Source: Suillus spraguei
Taxonomy: Eukaryota > Basidiomycota > Agaricomycetes > Boletales > Suillaceae
DNA: 64,000 nt
Assembly: GCA_016800925.1 (NCBI GenBank)
Contig: JABCPU010000144.1
Coordinates: 62,001 to 126,000, forward strand
Direction of reading: 5' to 3'
The translations under genes were made by a program, and so were the position numbers. Below the pieces are notes generated by a model, which ran no database searches, was not told the DNA's origin, and saw nothing but the letters and a program-made list of their open reading frames with translations. This document shows positions 10,082-21,006 of this stretch, piece by piece. The stretch's first letter is position 1; every line of letters begins with the position of its first letter.

Positions 10082-11106
10082 TGTTATGACCATGCAAAAT
10101 CAGAGATTAGTAAGAAGTCCTGGTCTTACATGGGGTTGTAAAGTCAAAGGGGCTTGGCCTCAGCTCGTGCGCTGTGCCCCTTACCCGAGTATGTGCCCTT
10201 AATTTTGGATGAAGTCCAAGGGAGAGTTCTGGTGAAGTCCGGATGGAGAGTCCGGACGAACTCTAAGGCAGGATAGCTCGACAGAGCTCCAATGGACTTC
10301 CAGATGAGCGTGGGAATGCGCCAGAACTATTTCTGGAAGGTAGGGAGTAATGGTAACCACTACTGGAACAAGTTCCAAGTAGAACAGATGAAAGATGGAC
10401 CGCTGGACAAAGTCCAGGGCAGGATAGGAGCAGAGCTCCAGAGGGAAAGATGATTCATAGATGTCAGAGGATAGGATAGGATGGATCCGGAGGACGAGGG
10501 GTCCGAAGGTCTGGAGCTCAGAGGAGCAGAGGAGCAGAGGAGCAGAGGAGCAGAGGAGCAGAGGAGCAGATGATTGGATGAGCATAGCTCTGTGGATCTT
10601 AGAGGAAGTGTTGGCTACTAGAGAGGAGTAGGTCCGGATATGGTGTAGAGATAGTATAGACTACTCCGGACAAGGTCCGGAATAGAAACAGACAGTATAA
10701 GACTACCAAAGGTAGAGTCGGAGGTGAAACAGATGATAGACGGAGATGGACGAAGTCCGAAAAGATTATAGGACATAGGATCAAAGCTCCGGCCTAGGGA
10801 GTGATCCCATAGGCCTGAGTCAGAAGCTTACAAGGGCCGGAGCCCAAGTGCAAGAACAGAAACGGAGTTATATAGACATGATAACAGGATACAGAGTAAT
10901 CAAAGGAATATACAGAAGTAGGAACAATGAATCAGACTAAGGTCTGCAGGAGTTGTACTACAAGTTTATATACTGTAGGAGCATGCCGGAAGGTAAGTAC
11001 AGATAGTCCAAGGCTATGTCAGAAACACATTAGTAAGTACAGCGGGACATAAGGCTATGAACTCAGAGATGAAGCTTGTACGAAATACTTATCAAGATGG
11101 AGGCAG
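10082..11106 (-). repeat. family II LTR, inverted and probably truncated
   Basis: The left border TGTTATGACC is the reverse complement of the family II 3' end (compare GGTCTTAACA at 3821). The stretch 10150-10210 matches 3725-3795 in reverse. A TATATAAA-type box lies near 10970 on the minus strand. The right side runs into the FI-2 LTR at 11107, and no target duplication is seen. It holds numerous short TCCGGA-centred motifs and a 10-bp tandem repeat. Confidence 0.65.
10510..10568. repeat. 10-bp tandem repeat GAGGAGCAGA, about six units
   Basis: Nearly perfect copies of the purine-rich decamer lie inside the inverted family II LTR. They look like ordinary slippage expansion. Confidence 0.85.
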
Positions 11107-12220
11107 TGTTACGAACTGGGGTGGCATCACCAGCGACAGTGATAAGACACAGACGGTCTGCTGGGAGGTTTGACTACGTTCAAAAGAGAACGAAGACTAC
11201 TGTTACAGTTGTACGTGCCCTTATTCATTTTCCTTCTATTCTTGTACATCACATGATATGGAGCTTATTGCTCGGACACTTCCACTTCCATCAGACATCA
11301 CATGACTATATGATTCAACTATACGTCGTCGACACATCATATCATGTGATGTCATAAACTCCCACGACTCTATACTCAGACTCAGCCGCTTTAGCATACG
11401 CGTACGCTAAACACGTGCTTTCATCTCTTACTCATGCGTTTCAACACACTTGTACGATATATGCCTTCCTCATTAGGATATGCACTTATATTCCCACGGT
11501 TACCTGGTCTGTGCGCACATATGTACCTATATAAGCACAGTGTACTTGTAGTAGATTCTTTACTTTAATCTTACTGGGTTTTACCTGGAACTTCCTTCAC
11601 TTAGATCTCCAACCTAAGTCGTCCTTGAATCGTCTCTAAGTCTAAGCACTCCTTAGCCTTAGTCTCTATTCTCGTAAGAACCTCTTGGACTTATCCTTGA
11701 GGCCAGACCCTTGATTGTACTTGGAACGTGTTCCTTGTACTTTCACTTTGTCCTCTTTTGGGCATTGTAAGAAGCTCCCAGCAGACCGTCTGTGTCTTTT
11801 CACTGTCGCTGGTGATGCCACCCCAGTTCATAACAACTACTACTTAGGAAAGGTTCCAAGTAGGATCAAGGGTTCAGTTGAAGAGTCGCAACTCTAAGAC
11901 AATTGGTAGAATAGAGACTAAGGCTAAGGAGTGCTAAGACTTAGAGACGATTCAGACGACTTAGGTTGGAGACCTAAGCGAAGGATATTCCAGGTAAAAC
12001 CCGGTAAGATTAAAGTAAGGTATACAAGCATAATACAATGTGCTTAAATAAGCTAATATATGCGCACGGACCAAGAGAGAGACGTGAGAATGTAAGTGCG
12101 TATCCAAAGAAGGAAGGCAACTATAGTACAGATTCATTGAGCATATGAGTCAGAGTCGCATTATGTAATATACAAAGTAAAGGAGACGAAAAATGGATAG
12201 GGGCACATATGACTGTAACA
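11107..12220 (-). repeat. 3' LTR of FI-2, interrupted
   Basis: It starts TGTTACGAACTGGGG (reverse complement of the family 3' end) and ends GACTGTAACA at 12220, next to the purine tract of the internal region (reverse complement TTACCCCC at 12221). A complete second LTR sits at 11201-11835. Without it the LTR is about 475 bp, like the other copies. Confidence 0.85.
11201..11835 (+). repeat. nested solo LTR with ACTAC target duplication
   Basis: The borders are TGTTACAGTTGTACGTGCCC and CCCCAGTTCATAACA. The host LTR sequence ACTAC occurs on both sides (11196-11200 and 11836-11840), so this is a clean insertion with 5-bp duplication. At 635 bp it is about 160 bp longer than the other family I LTRs; the extra DNA lies in U3 and carries a 15-bp perfect inverted repeat (11246-11260 and 11338-11352). 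Confidence 0.9.
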
Positions 12221-12249
12221 TTACCCCCGTTTTACATGTAAAGTCACCG

Positions 12250-12900
12250 ACTTTACTCATCCTGATTAGCGTAATAAATAGGATTGTCGCTAAACTCATA
12301 GTCTTTGTCAAGAACTGAACCACTCATCATATACGCGGCTTCTTCAGCTCCAGCATGTCAGTTAGAATCCCGCCTAGCCACTGCTCAAGTTCATTCATCG
12401 TCAAGCTGTCATTCCCAAGAATGAAGCACGTTGTAGAATCTGTCGTCCTTCCAAGTTAATGTAAAGGGGGGAGTTCCGGCTCGTTGGGGACAGTAAATGG
12501 ATAAATGAGTCGGCGCCCAATACCGACAAACCCCACACTGGTACTCTCCACAATTCTTCTGGCGATGTCCGAGTAGTCCACAGACATGGCATTTCATGTT
12601 CTTGTCAGGATTGGAGTTTGCTTTCCGGAGTGGAGTTGGAGCGACAATGCAGCGGTGGGGACTTGTAGAATGTGTACGTTTCTTTCCTCATTTGCGAGTA
12701 ATACGTCTAAGGGCTCGTTCATTGCTAGAGCAAATGTTGTTGATTTGGTGATCATCGATAGTGTAAATAGAGGGCGCTGGTGTTATGATGGCTGCAGCTA
12801 GCAATTCGTCTGGGTCTGAGGAAGTTGTGGGCCCTAAAGCTTCTACAAGGATGGGAATAGTAGAGTCGAGAATGCTAGGGACGACCATGGGGGGGGGGGG
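12250..12900 (-). pseudogene. FI-2 ORF3 and ORF4 (zinc-knuckle protein)
   Basis: ORF4 starts near 12597 with MKCHVCGLLGHRQKNC, a CX2CX4HX4C zinc knuckle, followed by a second Cys-rich block CGVCRYWAPTHLSIYC and the TLTWKDDRFYNVL region. ORF3 precedes it and ends in an ATGA overlap with the ORF4 start codon, as in FI-3 and FI-4. Frame changes break both. The zinc knuckles suggest nucleic-acid binding, but this is not Gag: it lies after pol. Confidence 0.6.
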
Positions 12901-13840
12901 GGGGGGTGGATGTGAAGTTCTTTTAGCTGTTGGCTGAGCGCATTGACTTCGACGGACTCGTTATCTAGTTCTTTCATCACATAATTCCCGAGCGTGATAA
13001 TCTCAGCAAGCTCATTATGTAGTGCATTAGTTATGACTGCTTTCTCGTGCATGGCACGGCATTCAGTAAACAGGTGAGGAGGTTCTGTGTCCTCACTAAG
13101 CATAGTGGTGGTTTTGATTGGGGATGGCATGGGTTGCGATTCATAATGGTGGATGGCGTCAATTAAGTGAGCTACCAATCCTCTCGCTTCTCTAGAGTCG
13201 ACCGTTGCTCCTTCAAGTTCTCCGATGATGGCATCAGTTGTGTTATTGGCTTCCTGAACAGCAGCGAGTAAGCCAGTAAAGGCAGCAATATTCTTGCTAA
13301 TTATAATCATGCGCATACCATAATGTGTACTGATTTCACTACTGTTTTATATGCGGTGTATATCCACATATTGAAAGTGCCCGAATCACAGGTGGGAGGA
13401 GCAGGAATGGGGAGTGGAGCTCTTTGCGGAGAGGGAGGTCTAGCCACGCCTGCTCAATGCTCGGCCATGATGTGAATAGCTGTTTCAACATCAGCCTTAA
13501 AAGAATTGGGAAGGAGAAACAGCCCGTAAGAGCAAATACGTTTCTGGCAGTGTAGGATTCGCTGACGGATAGCATCATCTTGAATGTCATGGCATAAGGT
13601 TTCGACAAGGGCAGCCGTGCAGATGATGTTGGTGAGGAGGATGGTGATGAACACATCTTTGCTGGTAAGGATCTTTTCAATCTCGGTTGCGTGTCCAGGA
13701 CAGAGGAGGGCGGCTTTGACGAAGGAGTTTCCGTCGATGTTTCTGATGAGGTCAGCATAGTGGTCAGTGGTGGTATAAGTTTCTTCAGTGACAGGGTGGA
13801 TGTAAGTAGTGGGGAATGAGGTGTTTATGGGAGAAGTCAT
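12843..13840 (-). pseudogene. FI-2 ORF2
   Basis: The N-terminal frame (13454-13840) encodes a helical region with VKAALLCPGHATEIEKIL and LLPNSFKADVETAIHIMAEH, matching the same motifs in FI-3 and FI-4. The C-terminal frame (12843-13316) ends with a KELHIHPP motif that aligns with RDLHIHPP in FI-4. A run of about 18 G (near 12889-12906) encodes a poly-Pro end and is likely length-variable. I recognise no function. The ORF begins about 60-100 nt after the chromodomain stop. Confidence 0.6.
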
Positions 13841-13899
13841 ATTTGAATGGTTTATGGGACTGGTTCAAATTCAAAGGGCGTGTTGTTTCTCATAAGCGG

Positions 13900-16800
13900 T
13901 CAGGATTCGTGCGGAGTTTGCTAAATTCTTCTCGGGGATCTATTCGTTATCTCCCGATGAATATCCTTTCCAAGAGACAAGATAGTGTCGGCGATTGCCG
14001 GTTCCTTTGTGGGAAAGAATTGCTTCTACTTCGTATTCATCTTCTTCTTCAATGATATCAGGTGGTGGTTCGAGAAAGTTCGGGCCATGTACGTCGGTTT
14101 CACTATAGGACGATACCACAGAAGCGTGGAAAGTAGGGTGAATTTTCCATTGTGGAGGGAGTTTGAGTATGAATGTGATAGGTGATAAGATGTTAGTGAT
14201 CGGGAAAGGTCTGTATCGCTTTGGTGCGAGTTTACACGATGGGAGTTTGAGTCTAAGATTAGCAGCAGATAGCCAAACCTTATCTCCGATCTTCCATGGT
14301 TGGTACTTATCTCCTCAGGATTGTTCTGCCATTGTTTGCATAGCAATATTGTGGCATGCGATGGCTTCTTCTTGGATCTTTTGCAGAGATCAAACTCGAT
14401 CTTCTGCTGCTGGTATAGTAGAATCAGGGATTAAATGGGGAATGGCACAGGGTTCATATCCCATCATGAGAAAGAATGGTGAGGCGTTTCGGGCATTGTG
14501 TTTTCGATGATTGTGAATGAACTCAGCGATAGGAAGATGTTCTATCCAATCTCCAGGGTTGTTGCGGCAGTAGATATGCAAATATGTTTCTAACTCTTGA
14601 TTGAGCCGCTCAGTCTGCCCATCAGTCTGGGGGTGGTAAGCCGTAGATGGGGCGATGGCATAGTCAAGGAGTCGGGCAAGTTCTTTTGAGAAACGAGATA
14701 GGAACTGTGGGCCACGATCGGAAATGACTTTGTCATAGAGTCCAAATCAGCAATAAACATGCTTCAAAAATAACTTGGCAACACCTTTGGAAGTGATAGT
14801 TTTAAGGCAAGGGATCATAATTACCCCCTTCATAAGGCCATGGTCCACCACGACCATGATACTGATACTATCAAAACCCCCTGATACAGGGAGGTCCATG
14901 ATCAAATCAACAGAAAGCTGCGAGAAAGGGCGGGTGGCGGAGGAAGGGATGGGCACAAGGAGAGGGCGGACCAGATGGGTGTCCGACTTCATTTGCTGAC
15001 AAAGGGCGCAACCCTCAATGTATTTACGGATATAGGAGCCCATATAGGGCCACCAAGCTTCCCTTTTAACAAGTTCTTCAGTCTTGAAGCGACCAGGATG
15101 ACCAGCAGTGATATGATCATGATAGCGATTAAGGATAGCAGCGCGATGAGCAGGAGGAATGTAAGCATGGTTCTTGAAATAAAGTACGTCATGATCAATC
15201 TTCCAATCGGACAAAGCCAACTTCATCAGGGGAAGACAAACACCGTCCAATGCATCCGACGCCATTTTGAATACAGGGTCGTCCAAAGGATCAGAAGTAG
15301 CCAATACATCAAGTAGATCACTGTCGATAAGCTGAATGAATAAGGAGTCAGGGAGAAGCACAGCATCTTCATTATCACGAGAACCATCATCATGATCCGG
15401 TCATCGTGATAGAGCATCTGGAGCAGCTAGTTTAGTGCCTGCAACATGATGTAGTTCAATGTCAAAAAGTGACAGTGTCAATTGCCAGTGAGCTTGTCAT
15501 CTTGTTAACTTCTGTGCAGTATGGAAATACAGAGGGTTTTTGTGATCAGTAAAGATGAGGACAGTATGAGCGCTCCCTTCAAGATAGTAACGCCATTCAT
15601 TTAATGCGCGGATGCTCGCAAGTAATTCCCGATCAAAAATTTGATAATTACGCTTCGCTGGGTTCAACGACTAAGACAAGTAGGTGCATGGGTGATAAAT
15701 GCCATTTTCATCAGTTTGCAATAGGACACCTCCAGTTGCTACAAGAGAAGCATCGGTTGCAACCGCAAATTGCCAGGATGGATCTGGATTGCAAAGTACC
15801 GGCTGTTTGATAAAGCATTCTTTTAAATCTTGGAAGGTATCCTGACATTGAGTCATCCAAAGGAAAGGGGTATCCTTCTTTGTTAAATCGATGAGGGGTC
15901 ATGCAATATCAGAATAGTGGGAAATGAACATGCGGTAGAAGTTGCAAAAGCTGAGGAATGACCAGACATCTCTTACTGATTTCGGAATTGGCCATTCGGC
16001 AATTCCCTTGGTTTTGGCAGTGTCCATAGCAACTTGTCTGGGGTGGATGATTATTCCAACGTATTCCACTTCTTCTGCATTGAAGGTACATTTTTCTGGT
16101 TTCAGGAATAAGTGTTCATTTTGTATTTTCATCAAAATTTGTCTGGTCCATTCACGGTGTTCTGCCATTGTCGTGGAGAAAATCAGGATATCGTCCATGT
16201 AAATAACCATCCATCCTTCATTGATTTCTTGCTGGAAGGTGCAATTCATATATTCTTGGAAAGTTGCCGGGGAGTTGCAAAGGCCGAAGAACATAATGTT
16301 CGGTTCAAAGAGGCCGAATTCCGTAGTAAATGCTGCTTTCTAGCAATCTTCAGGATGGATGCGAATATTGTTATAACCGGACCGAATATCCATTTTCATA
16401 AAGAATTGTGTGTTGTGGAGGCGTGCGACAAGAGAAATGGGAAGTGGAAGTGGGTAAGCGTTCTTGACTGTCCAATCATTGATGTAGCGATAATCTTGAC
16501 AGGGACGCAATTCTCCACTCTTCTTTGTTGAGAGAATCGACATGTACGCATGGTACCTACCCTGGAGGATTAACCTCCGGGGGTTCATTTCCTATTTTAC
16601 TTATCTTGTCGCTTCTTGCACCTTTGACACCGTATGCTACCCGTGCTTCTTCCGTCTCGCAGCCTTCTTGCGCACTCGTACTTAAACACTTCCTTGCCCG
16701 TGTTCACACCTCAGCGTTGTCTATCATTCACTGAGGTATGTTGACTGTTTTCACTCGTACTTACTCTTGCTGACTCGTACCTAGACTAAGTCGTCTAGGT

Positions 16801-17420
16801 AATCATAATATCATTAGCGTTGTCTATCATCCGCTGAGACTAAGTCGTCTAGGCTCCTCTATTCTTTCCTACAAAGAAGAAGCCACTAGCTTGAGGTGAC
16901 TTTGATTCTGAAATGAAACCTTTTGCAACATTTTTGTCGATGAACGTTTTAACGGCAGTGTGTTCTTTTTCTGACAACGGATAAACTTTAGATGTGCGAG
17001 GGATAAAGCCGGGTTTGGTATCAATACGATGATCGATACCAGGGCGTTCGGGGGGTAGTTTGTTCAGCCCATCTTTAGCAAAGACATCTGCAAAGTCGTG
17101 CAGGTATTCTGGGACCAATTCTTCGAAGGACTTCTTCTTTTTTTCCTTTTCATCCGTGGCGAATTCCTGAGCTATATTACTGTATTTCGGAGGAGGAAGG
17201 GAGACTGTGGAATAGTTAGAGAGTTGTTCGAGCTGGGAAGTTCCATCATATGTGAGGGGTGTATCCATGGATATTTCATCAATGATTCTCATATTAATTC
17301 CGTCGACATCATACTCCACAAGGAACTCTCCATCTCCAAGCTCGTAAGAAGAAATTTCACGTACTTCCCATGCCAAACATCCTGCATCGTATTGAATTGT
17401 TCATCGTCTTCGGTAGGTAT
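13900..17420 (-). pseudogene. pol: FI-2 pol: RT, RNase H, integrase, chromodomain
   Basis: RT is split in two (16867-17376 and 15899-16520) by a solo LTR; the YMDD catalytic motif in [12 protein letters not shown] is intact near 16195. RNase H lies around 15400-15890. The integrase (14390-15361) has HH-CC zinc ligands ([28 protein letters not shown]) and a SVDLIMDLP core. The chromodomain is near 13905-14110. Several frame changes and stops interrupt the chain. The enzyme set would copy element RNA to DNA and integrate it. Confidence 0.8.
16526..16861. repeat. solo LTR of a third family, TTCTT target duplication
   Basis: A 336-bp insert beginning TGTTGAGAGAATCG and ending GGCTCCTCTA splits the FI-2 RT frame exactly. 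TTCTT occurs at 16521-16525 and 16862-16866. It bears no resemblance to family I or II LTRs. It holds two copies of an AGCGTTGTCTATCATYCGCTGAG-like block near 16715 and 16818. The end in TA rather than CA is unusual. Confidence 0.75.
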
Positions 17421-17429
17421 TGTGGTCGT

Positions 17430-19130
17430 CATGGGTTCATCCTGGTCAGGAATTTCTTCGACGGAAGGGGTGAGCAACTTGGGCGGTATGAAGTACTTAG
17501 TTAACTTTGGGATATTATGAGCTCTTCCTCCGAGATTGTCGTCAGGTTTCCGCTTTCCTTGTCATTGCTCTTCAACTGGTCGTTGTTCAATGGGTTGCAA
17601 TGGGGGTGGTCGAGACTCCGGTTCTGACTCATTCTTTCGTTTCTCCACTCGAGGAATGGGTGATGGGGAACGCTGTGGTAGTTTTACTTGTCAGGGATGT
17701 TAATGGAAGGAGCGACAACGAGTTTTGGAAGTTTCGAATTTTGCCATTTCTTGGTGTGGCAATGGAAAACAGGGGGTAGCCCATTCTTTTCCAATCTGTA
17801 TCCAAGTCAAGTTCAATTTCATCAGACTTCGTTGTTCGTGGGAGAACAAGTGTTTCGGTGGTCCAATCTATACTTGGGTTCATGGTGCGTAACCACGGAA
17901 TTCCCAGAAGGATTTGATCTCTTCGTCCAAGTTTAGTGATATTGAACTTTCCATACATGGTTTGTTCATCAATCTTTACCACTAGGAGACAGTAATGTGT
18001 AATCAGCCCTCCTTTGATAAGAGTTCCATCTGCCATAGTAACTCGAAATGGTGTTTTAAGTTTTTGTCGTGTGATTTGATGGAGTATCACAAACTCCTCA
18101 GAAATAAATGTTCCTGCTGCGCCAGAGTCGATAATGGCAGTAGTGTCGACGGATTTTAAGCGAGTACACGAGTGAAGGGTGATAGGGATACGAAGTTCTT
18201 TTCTTTCACCTACAACACGTACAAGTCTTAGTAATACATTGGGAGAAACATACGTCAAATCTTTGTTTCTCCAAGTTAAAAATCCTCTACAATTCATCTC
18301 ACTGTTTCGTCTTCTTTGTCTTGAATTTCTTTGACTTCTGCTTGACAAAGTGGGGTCTTCTTCTTCCTTTCAGGACAGTTACCGATGCGGTGTCCCGTCT
18401 TCCTGCATCCGAAGCATTGGCCTTTTTTCATACACTCGGACCTTTCCATATCAGAGATTCGATCTACTACCATTGCATTTGAATCTCGACTTGGTGTGTA
18501 ACGCACGTTTCCATAGTTCTTTTTCTTCTGCGGAGTGTGGTGTGCTCGCAACACCAAAAGGCGTTGGTGGGAGTTGTCGATGGAAACACATTGCAATATG
18601 ACATTGCGGAATATCTCTGAAATGTCGCCTGGCATGAAGAGTTTAGTTAGGATACCTAAGTTAAGGCCATCTTGGAAGAACTGAATCTTGTTGCATCATC
18701 GGTGATATGGGCCTTAGCTGCAAGTGCCTCAAAGTCGGCAATGTAAGTATGGAGATCGCCGCTTCCTTGTTTGAGGTCCCTGAGCTTCGTTAATGCGGTT
18801 CCTTTAGTATCCACTGGTTTGAAGGCTTCATTGAAGCTTTTCATGAAATCTTTCATCATCCCATAACCGACCTTTTGTCCAGAAGTATCAGTTGATTGGC
18901 ATGAATGAGGAACTGTTCTTTCCAAGATTTGGCATTCTTCTCGTCATGAAGGATGTAATGAAAATGATCTTCTGCTTGTCGGTGGTATAAAACTTTTCAT
19001 TGATGTCGAAGTGCAGATTACATGATAGAATGAATTCCAGAGAATTGTCGCGATCTTCGTCAAAAGCGGTTGGGAGACCGATTTAATATTCAAAGTCTTT
19101 GGTGGTAGCTGTAGTAGTCATGATGATGAA
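17430..19130 (-). pseudogene. gag: FI-2 gag and aspartic protease
   Basis: Gag (18294-19130) has the YTTDKQKIIFITSFMT and GDLHTYIADFEALAAKA motifs shared with FI-3 and FI-4, and a zinc knuckle CFGCRKTGHRIGNC near 18375-18420. The protease (17629-18290) has the active-site motif [16 protein letters not shown] and the downstream ILLGIPWL (flap/second hydrophobic) motif. Gag is broken by several frame changes and a stop near its start. Protease would cut the polyprotein in the virus-like particle. Confidence 0.75.
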
Positions 19131-19244
19131 TTGTTTGGTGAGTTTTGCTTTCTCGGTGCTTACACGCATGGTCTTGCTGTCCGTTAGGGCTTTATCAGGT
19201 TTCAGGGGGAGGTTTTAAAGACTGGATAGTCTATAATCGATAGG

Positions 19245-19576
19245 ACTTTAATCTTTTGTTACGAACTGGGGTGGCGTCACCAGCGACAGTGATAAGACAC
19301 AGACGGTCTGCTGGGAGGTTCGACTACGTTCAAAAGAGAACGAAGACTACTACTTAGGAAAGGTTCCAAGTAGGATCAAGAGTCGCGACTCTAAGACAAT
19401 TGGTAGAATAGAGACTAAGGCTAAGGAGTGCTTAGACTTAGAGACGATTCAGACGACTTAGGTTGGAGACCTAAGTGAAGGATATTCCAGGTAAAACCAG
19501 TAAGATTAAAGTAAGGTATACAAGCATAATACAATGTGCTTAAATAAGCCAATATGTGCGCATGGACCAAGAGAGA
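19245..19576 (-). repeat. 5' LTR remainder of FI-2 with adjoining primer site
   Basis: The minus-strand LTR begins at 19257 (TGTTACGAACTGGGG) and is cut at 19576 by the FI-3 LTR. The adjoining ACTTTAATCTT (19245-19255) is the self-priming site, one base from the LTR border. Confidence 0.8.
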
Positions 19577-20052
19577 TGTTACAATCGTACGTGCCCCTAT
19601 TCATTTTCTCCTTACCTTCTTACTTGTATATCATGTCACATGACTCTGACTCATATGCTCAACGCATCTGTACTATAGTTGCCTTCCTTATTTGGATACG
19701 CACTTACTTTCTCACGTATCGCTTGGTCTGTGCGCACATATTGGCCTATTTAAGCACAGTGTACTTGTAGTAGATTCCCTACTTTAATCTTACTGGGTTT
19801 TACCTGGAATCTCCTTCGCTTAGGTCTCCAACCTAAGTCGTCTTGAATCGTCTCTAAGTCTAAGCACTCCTTAGCCTTAGTCTCTATTCTCGCGGATACC
19901 TCTTAGACTTGTCTTTGAGGGTGAACCCTTGATCGTACTCGGAACACGTTCCTTGTACTTTCACCTTGTTCTCTTTTGAACATTGTAAGAACTCCCAGCA
20001 GACCGCCTGTGTCTTTTCACTGTCGCTGGTGACGCCACCCCAGTTCGTAACA
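19577..20052 (+). repeat. 5' LTR of FI-3
   Basis: It has TGTTAC...GTAACA borders. U3 holds a TATTTAAG box (19747-19754), and the predicted start of R is ACTTTAATCTT (19781-19791). Confidence 0.9.
19747..19791 (+). promoter_or_regulatory. FI-3 LTR promoter and transcript start
   Basis: TATTTAAG is followed 34 nt later by ACTTTAATCTT, the 11-mer complementary to the primer site at 20054-20064. Box, spacing and 11-mer recur in FI-4 (26895-26902, 26928-26938). Confidence 0.65.
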
Positions 20053-20053
20053 A

Positions 20054-20064
20054 AAGATTAAAGT
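20054..20064 (+). other. FI-3 primer-binding site, self-priming type
   Basis: AAGATTAAAGT begins one base after the LTR end and is a perfect reverse complement of ACTTTAATCTT in R. The same site and one-base gap occur in FI-2, FI-4 and FI-5. This matches the self-priming arrangement described for Tf1 and sushi-like elements. Confidence 0.7.
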
Positions 20065-20250
20065 CTATTTTGATCGTCGACTATCCAGTCTTCGACCCTG
20101 AACCCTGATTGCTTAGATCAGCAGACTAGCGTATGCGTACGCTGAGCAGATTGTCAAGAGAAGCCCTCTGACAGAAGAAAGCCCTGACGGACAGCAAGAC
20201 AGCGCGTGTAGGCACCGAGAAAGTATAACTCATCAGAAGAATCATCGACC

Positions 20251-21006
20251 ATGTCGACCAAAGAATTCGAATACAAGATCGGTCAACCGATTGGTTTTGA
20301 TGGAGATCGTGATAACTCTCGCGAGTTTATCCAGTCGTGCAATCTGCACTTTGACATCAATGAAAAGCTTTACACCACCGACAAACAGAAGATCATCTAC
20401 ATAACATCCTTCATGACCGAGAAGAATGCCAAGTCTTGGAAGGAACAATTCCTTGAACACGCCCAATCTACCGACACTTCGGGACAAAAAGTTGGTTATG
20501 GACGATGGTGGATTTTATGAAGAGCTTCAAAGAAGCATTCGAACCAGTGGATACCAGGATGACCGCACTTACACGTCTTAGAGATCTCAAACAAGGAACT
20601 GGAGATCTTCACACCTACGTCGCCGACTTTGAGGCACTTGCAGCCAAGGCTCATATCACCGATAACGCGACGAAGGTCCAGTTCTTCCAAGACGGTCTTA
20701 ATTGGGGTATCCTCACAAAGCTTTTCAATACGGGAGATGTCTCCGAGATATTCAGAGATGTTGTGTTGCAATGCATTGCTATTGACAACGCCCATCATCG
20801 GCTTAACGCCATGAGGACACGTCATGTTCCACAACAGAAGAAGAAGAACTATGGGAATGCACGGTATATTCACCAGAAGTACGTACTCCACGTACTGCAG
20901 AACCCACTCCACGTGTACAACTGCCGCGAGCAGTATCACCGATTCCCCGCGCAGAGAAGCGCAAGAATGAATCTGAACCCGAGCATCGGTCGGACAAGAA
21001 CCTATT
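20251..21006 (+). pseudogene. gag: FI-3 gag, frameshifted and lacking zinc knuckle
   Basis: The ATG at 20251 starts MSTKEFEYKIGQPIGFDGDR, conserved in FI-4. The capsid core has YTTDKQKIIYITSFMTEKNA. A lost base near 20498 (GTTATGGACG against GTTATGGGACG in FI-4) breaks the frame, which resumes at 20505. After NYGNARYI (near 20870) the sequence jumps straight to the protease-RT linker, so the CCHC knuckle and the entire protease (about 0.8 kb, FI-4 28013-28813) are gone. The copy needs help in trans for particle maturation. Confidence 0.8.

Larger units (their letters stand above)
11107..19576 (-). mobile_element. family I Ty3/Gypsy copy FI-2, near full length
   Basis: This minus-strand element has a 3' LTR at 11107-12220 (interrupted by a nested LTR) and a 5' LTR remainder at 19257-19576. 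Right to left it has gag, CCHC, protease, linker, RT, RNase H, integrase, chromodomain, ORF2, ORF3 and ORF4. A solo LTR of a third family interrupts RT at 16526-16861. The 5' LTR is cut at 19576 where FI-3 begins. Frameshifts and stops are scattered through the coding regions, so the copy is inactive. Confidence 0.85.

Noticed and set aside
10199..10585. ORF with CSSAPLLLCSSAPLLL repeats
   Set aside because: It is the translation of the 10-bp tandem repeat in the inverted family II LTR.
12889..12906. Run of about 18 G
   Set aside because: It is a simple homopolymer inside ORF2 of FI-2; the length is probably unreliable. It is not a G-quadruplex array with separate runs.
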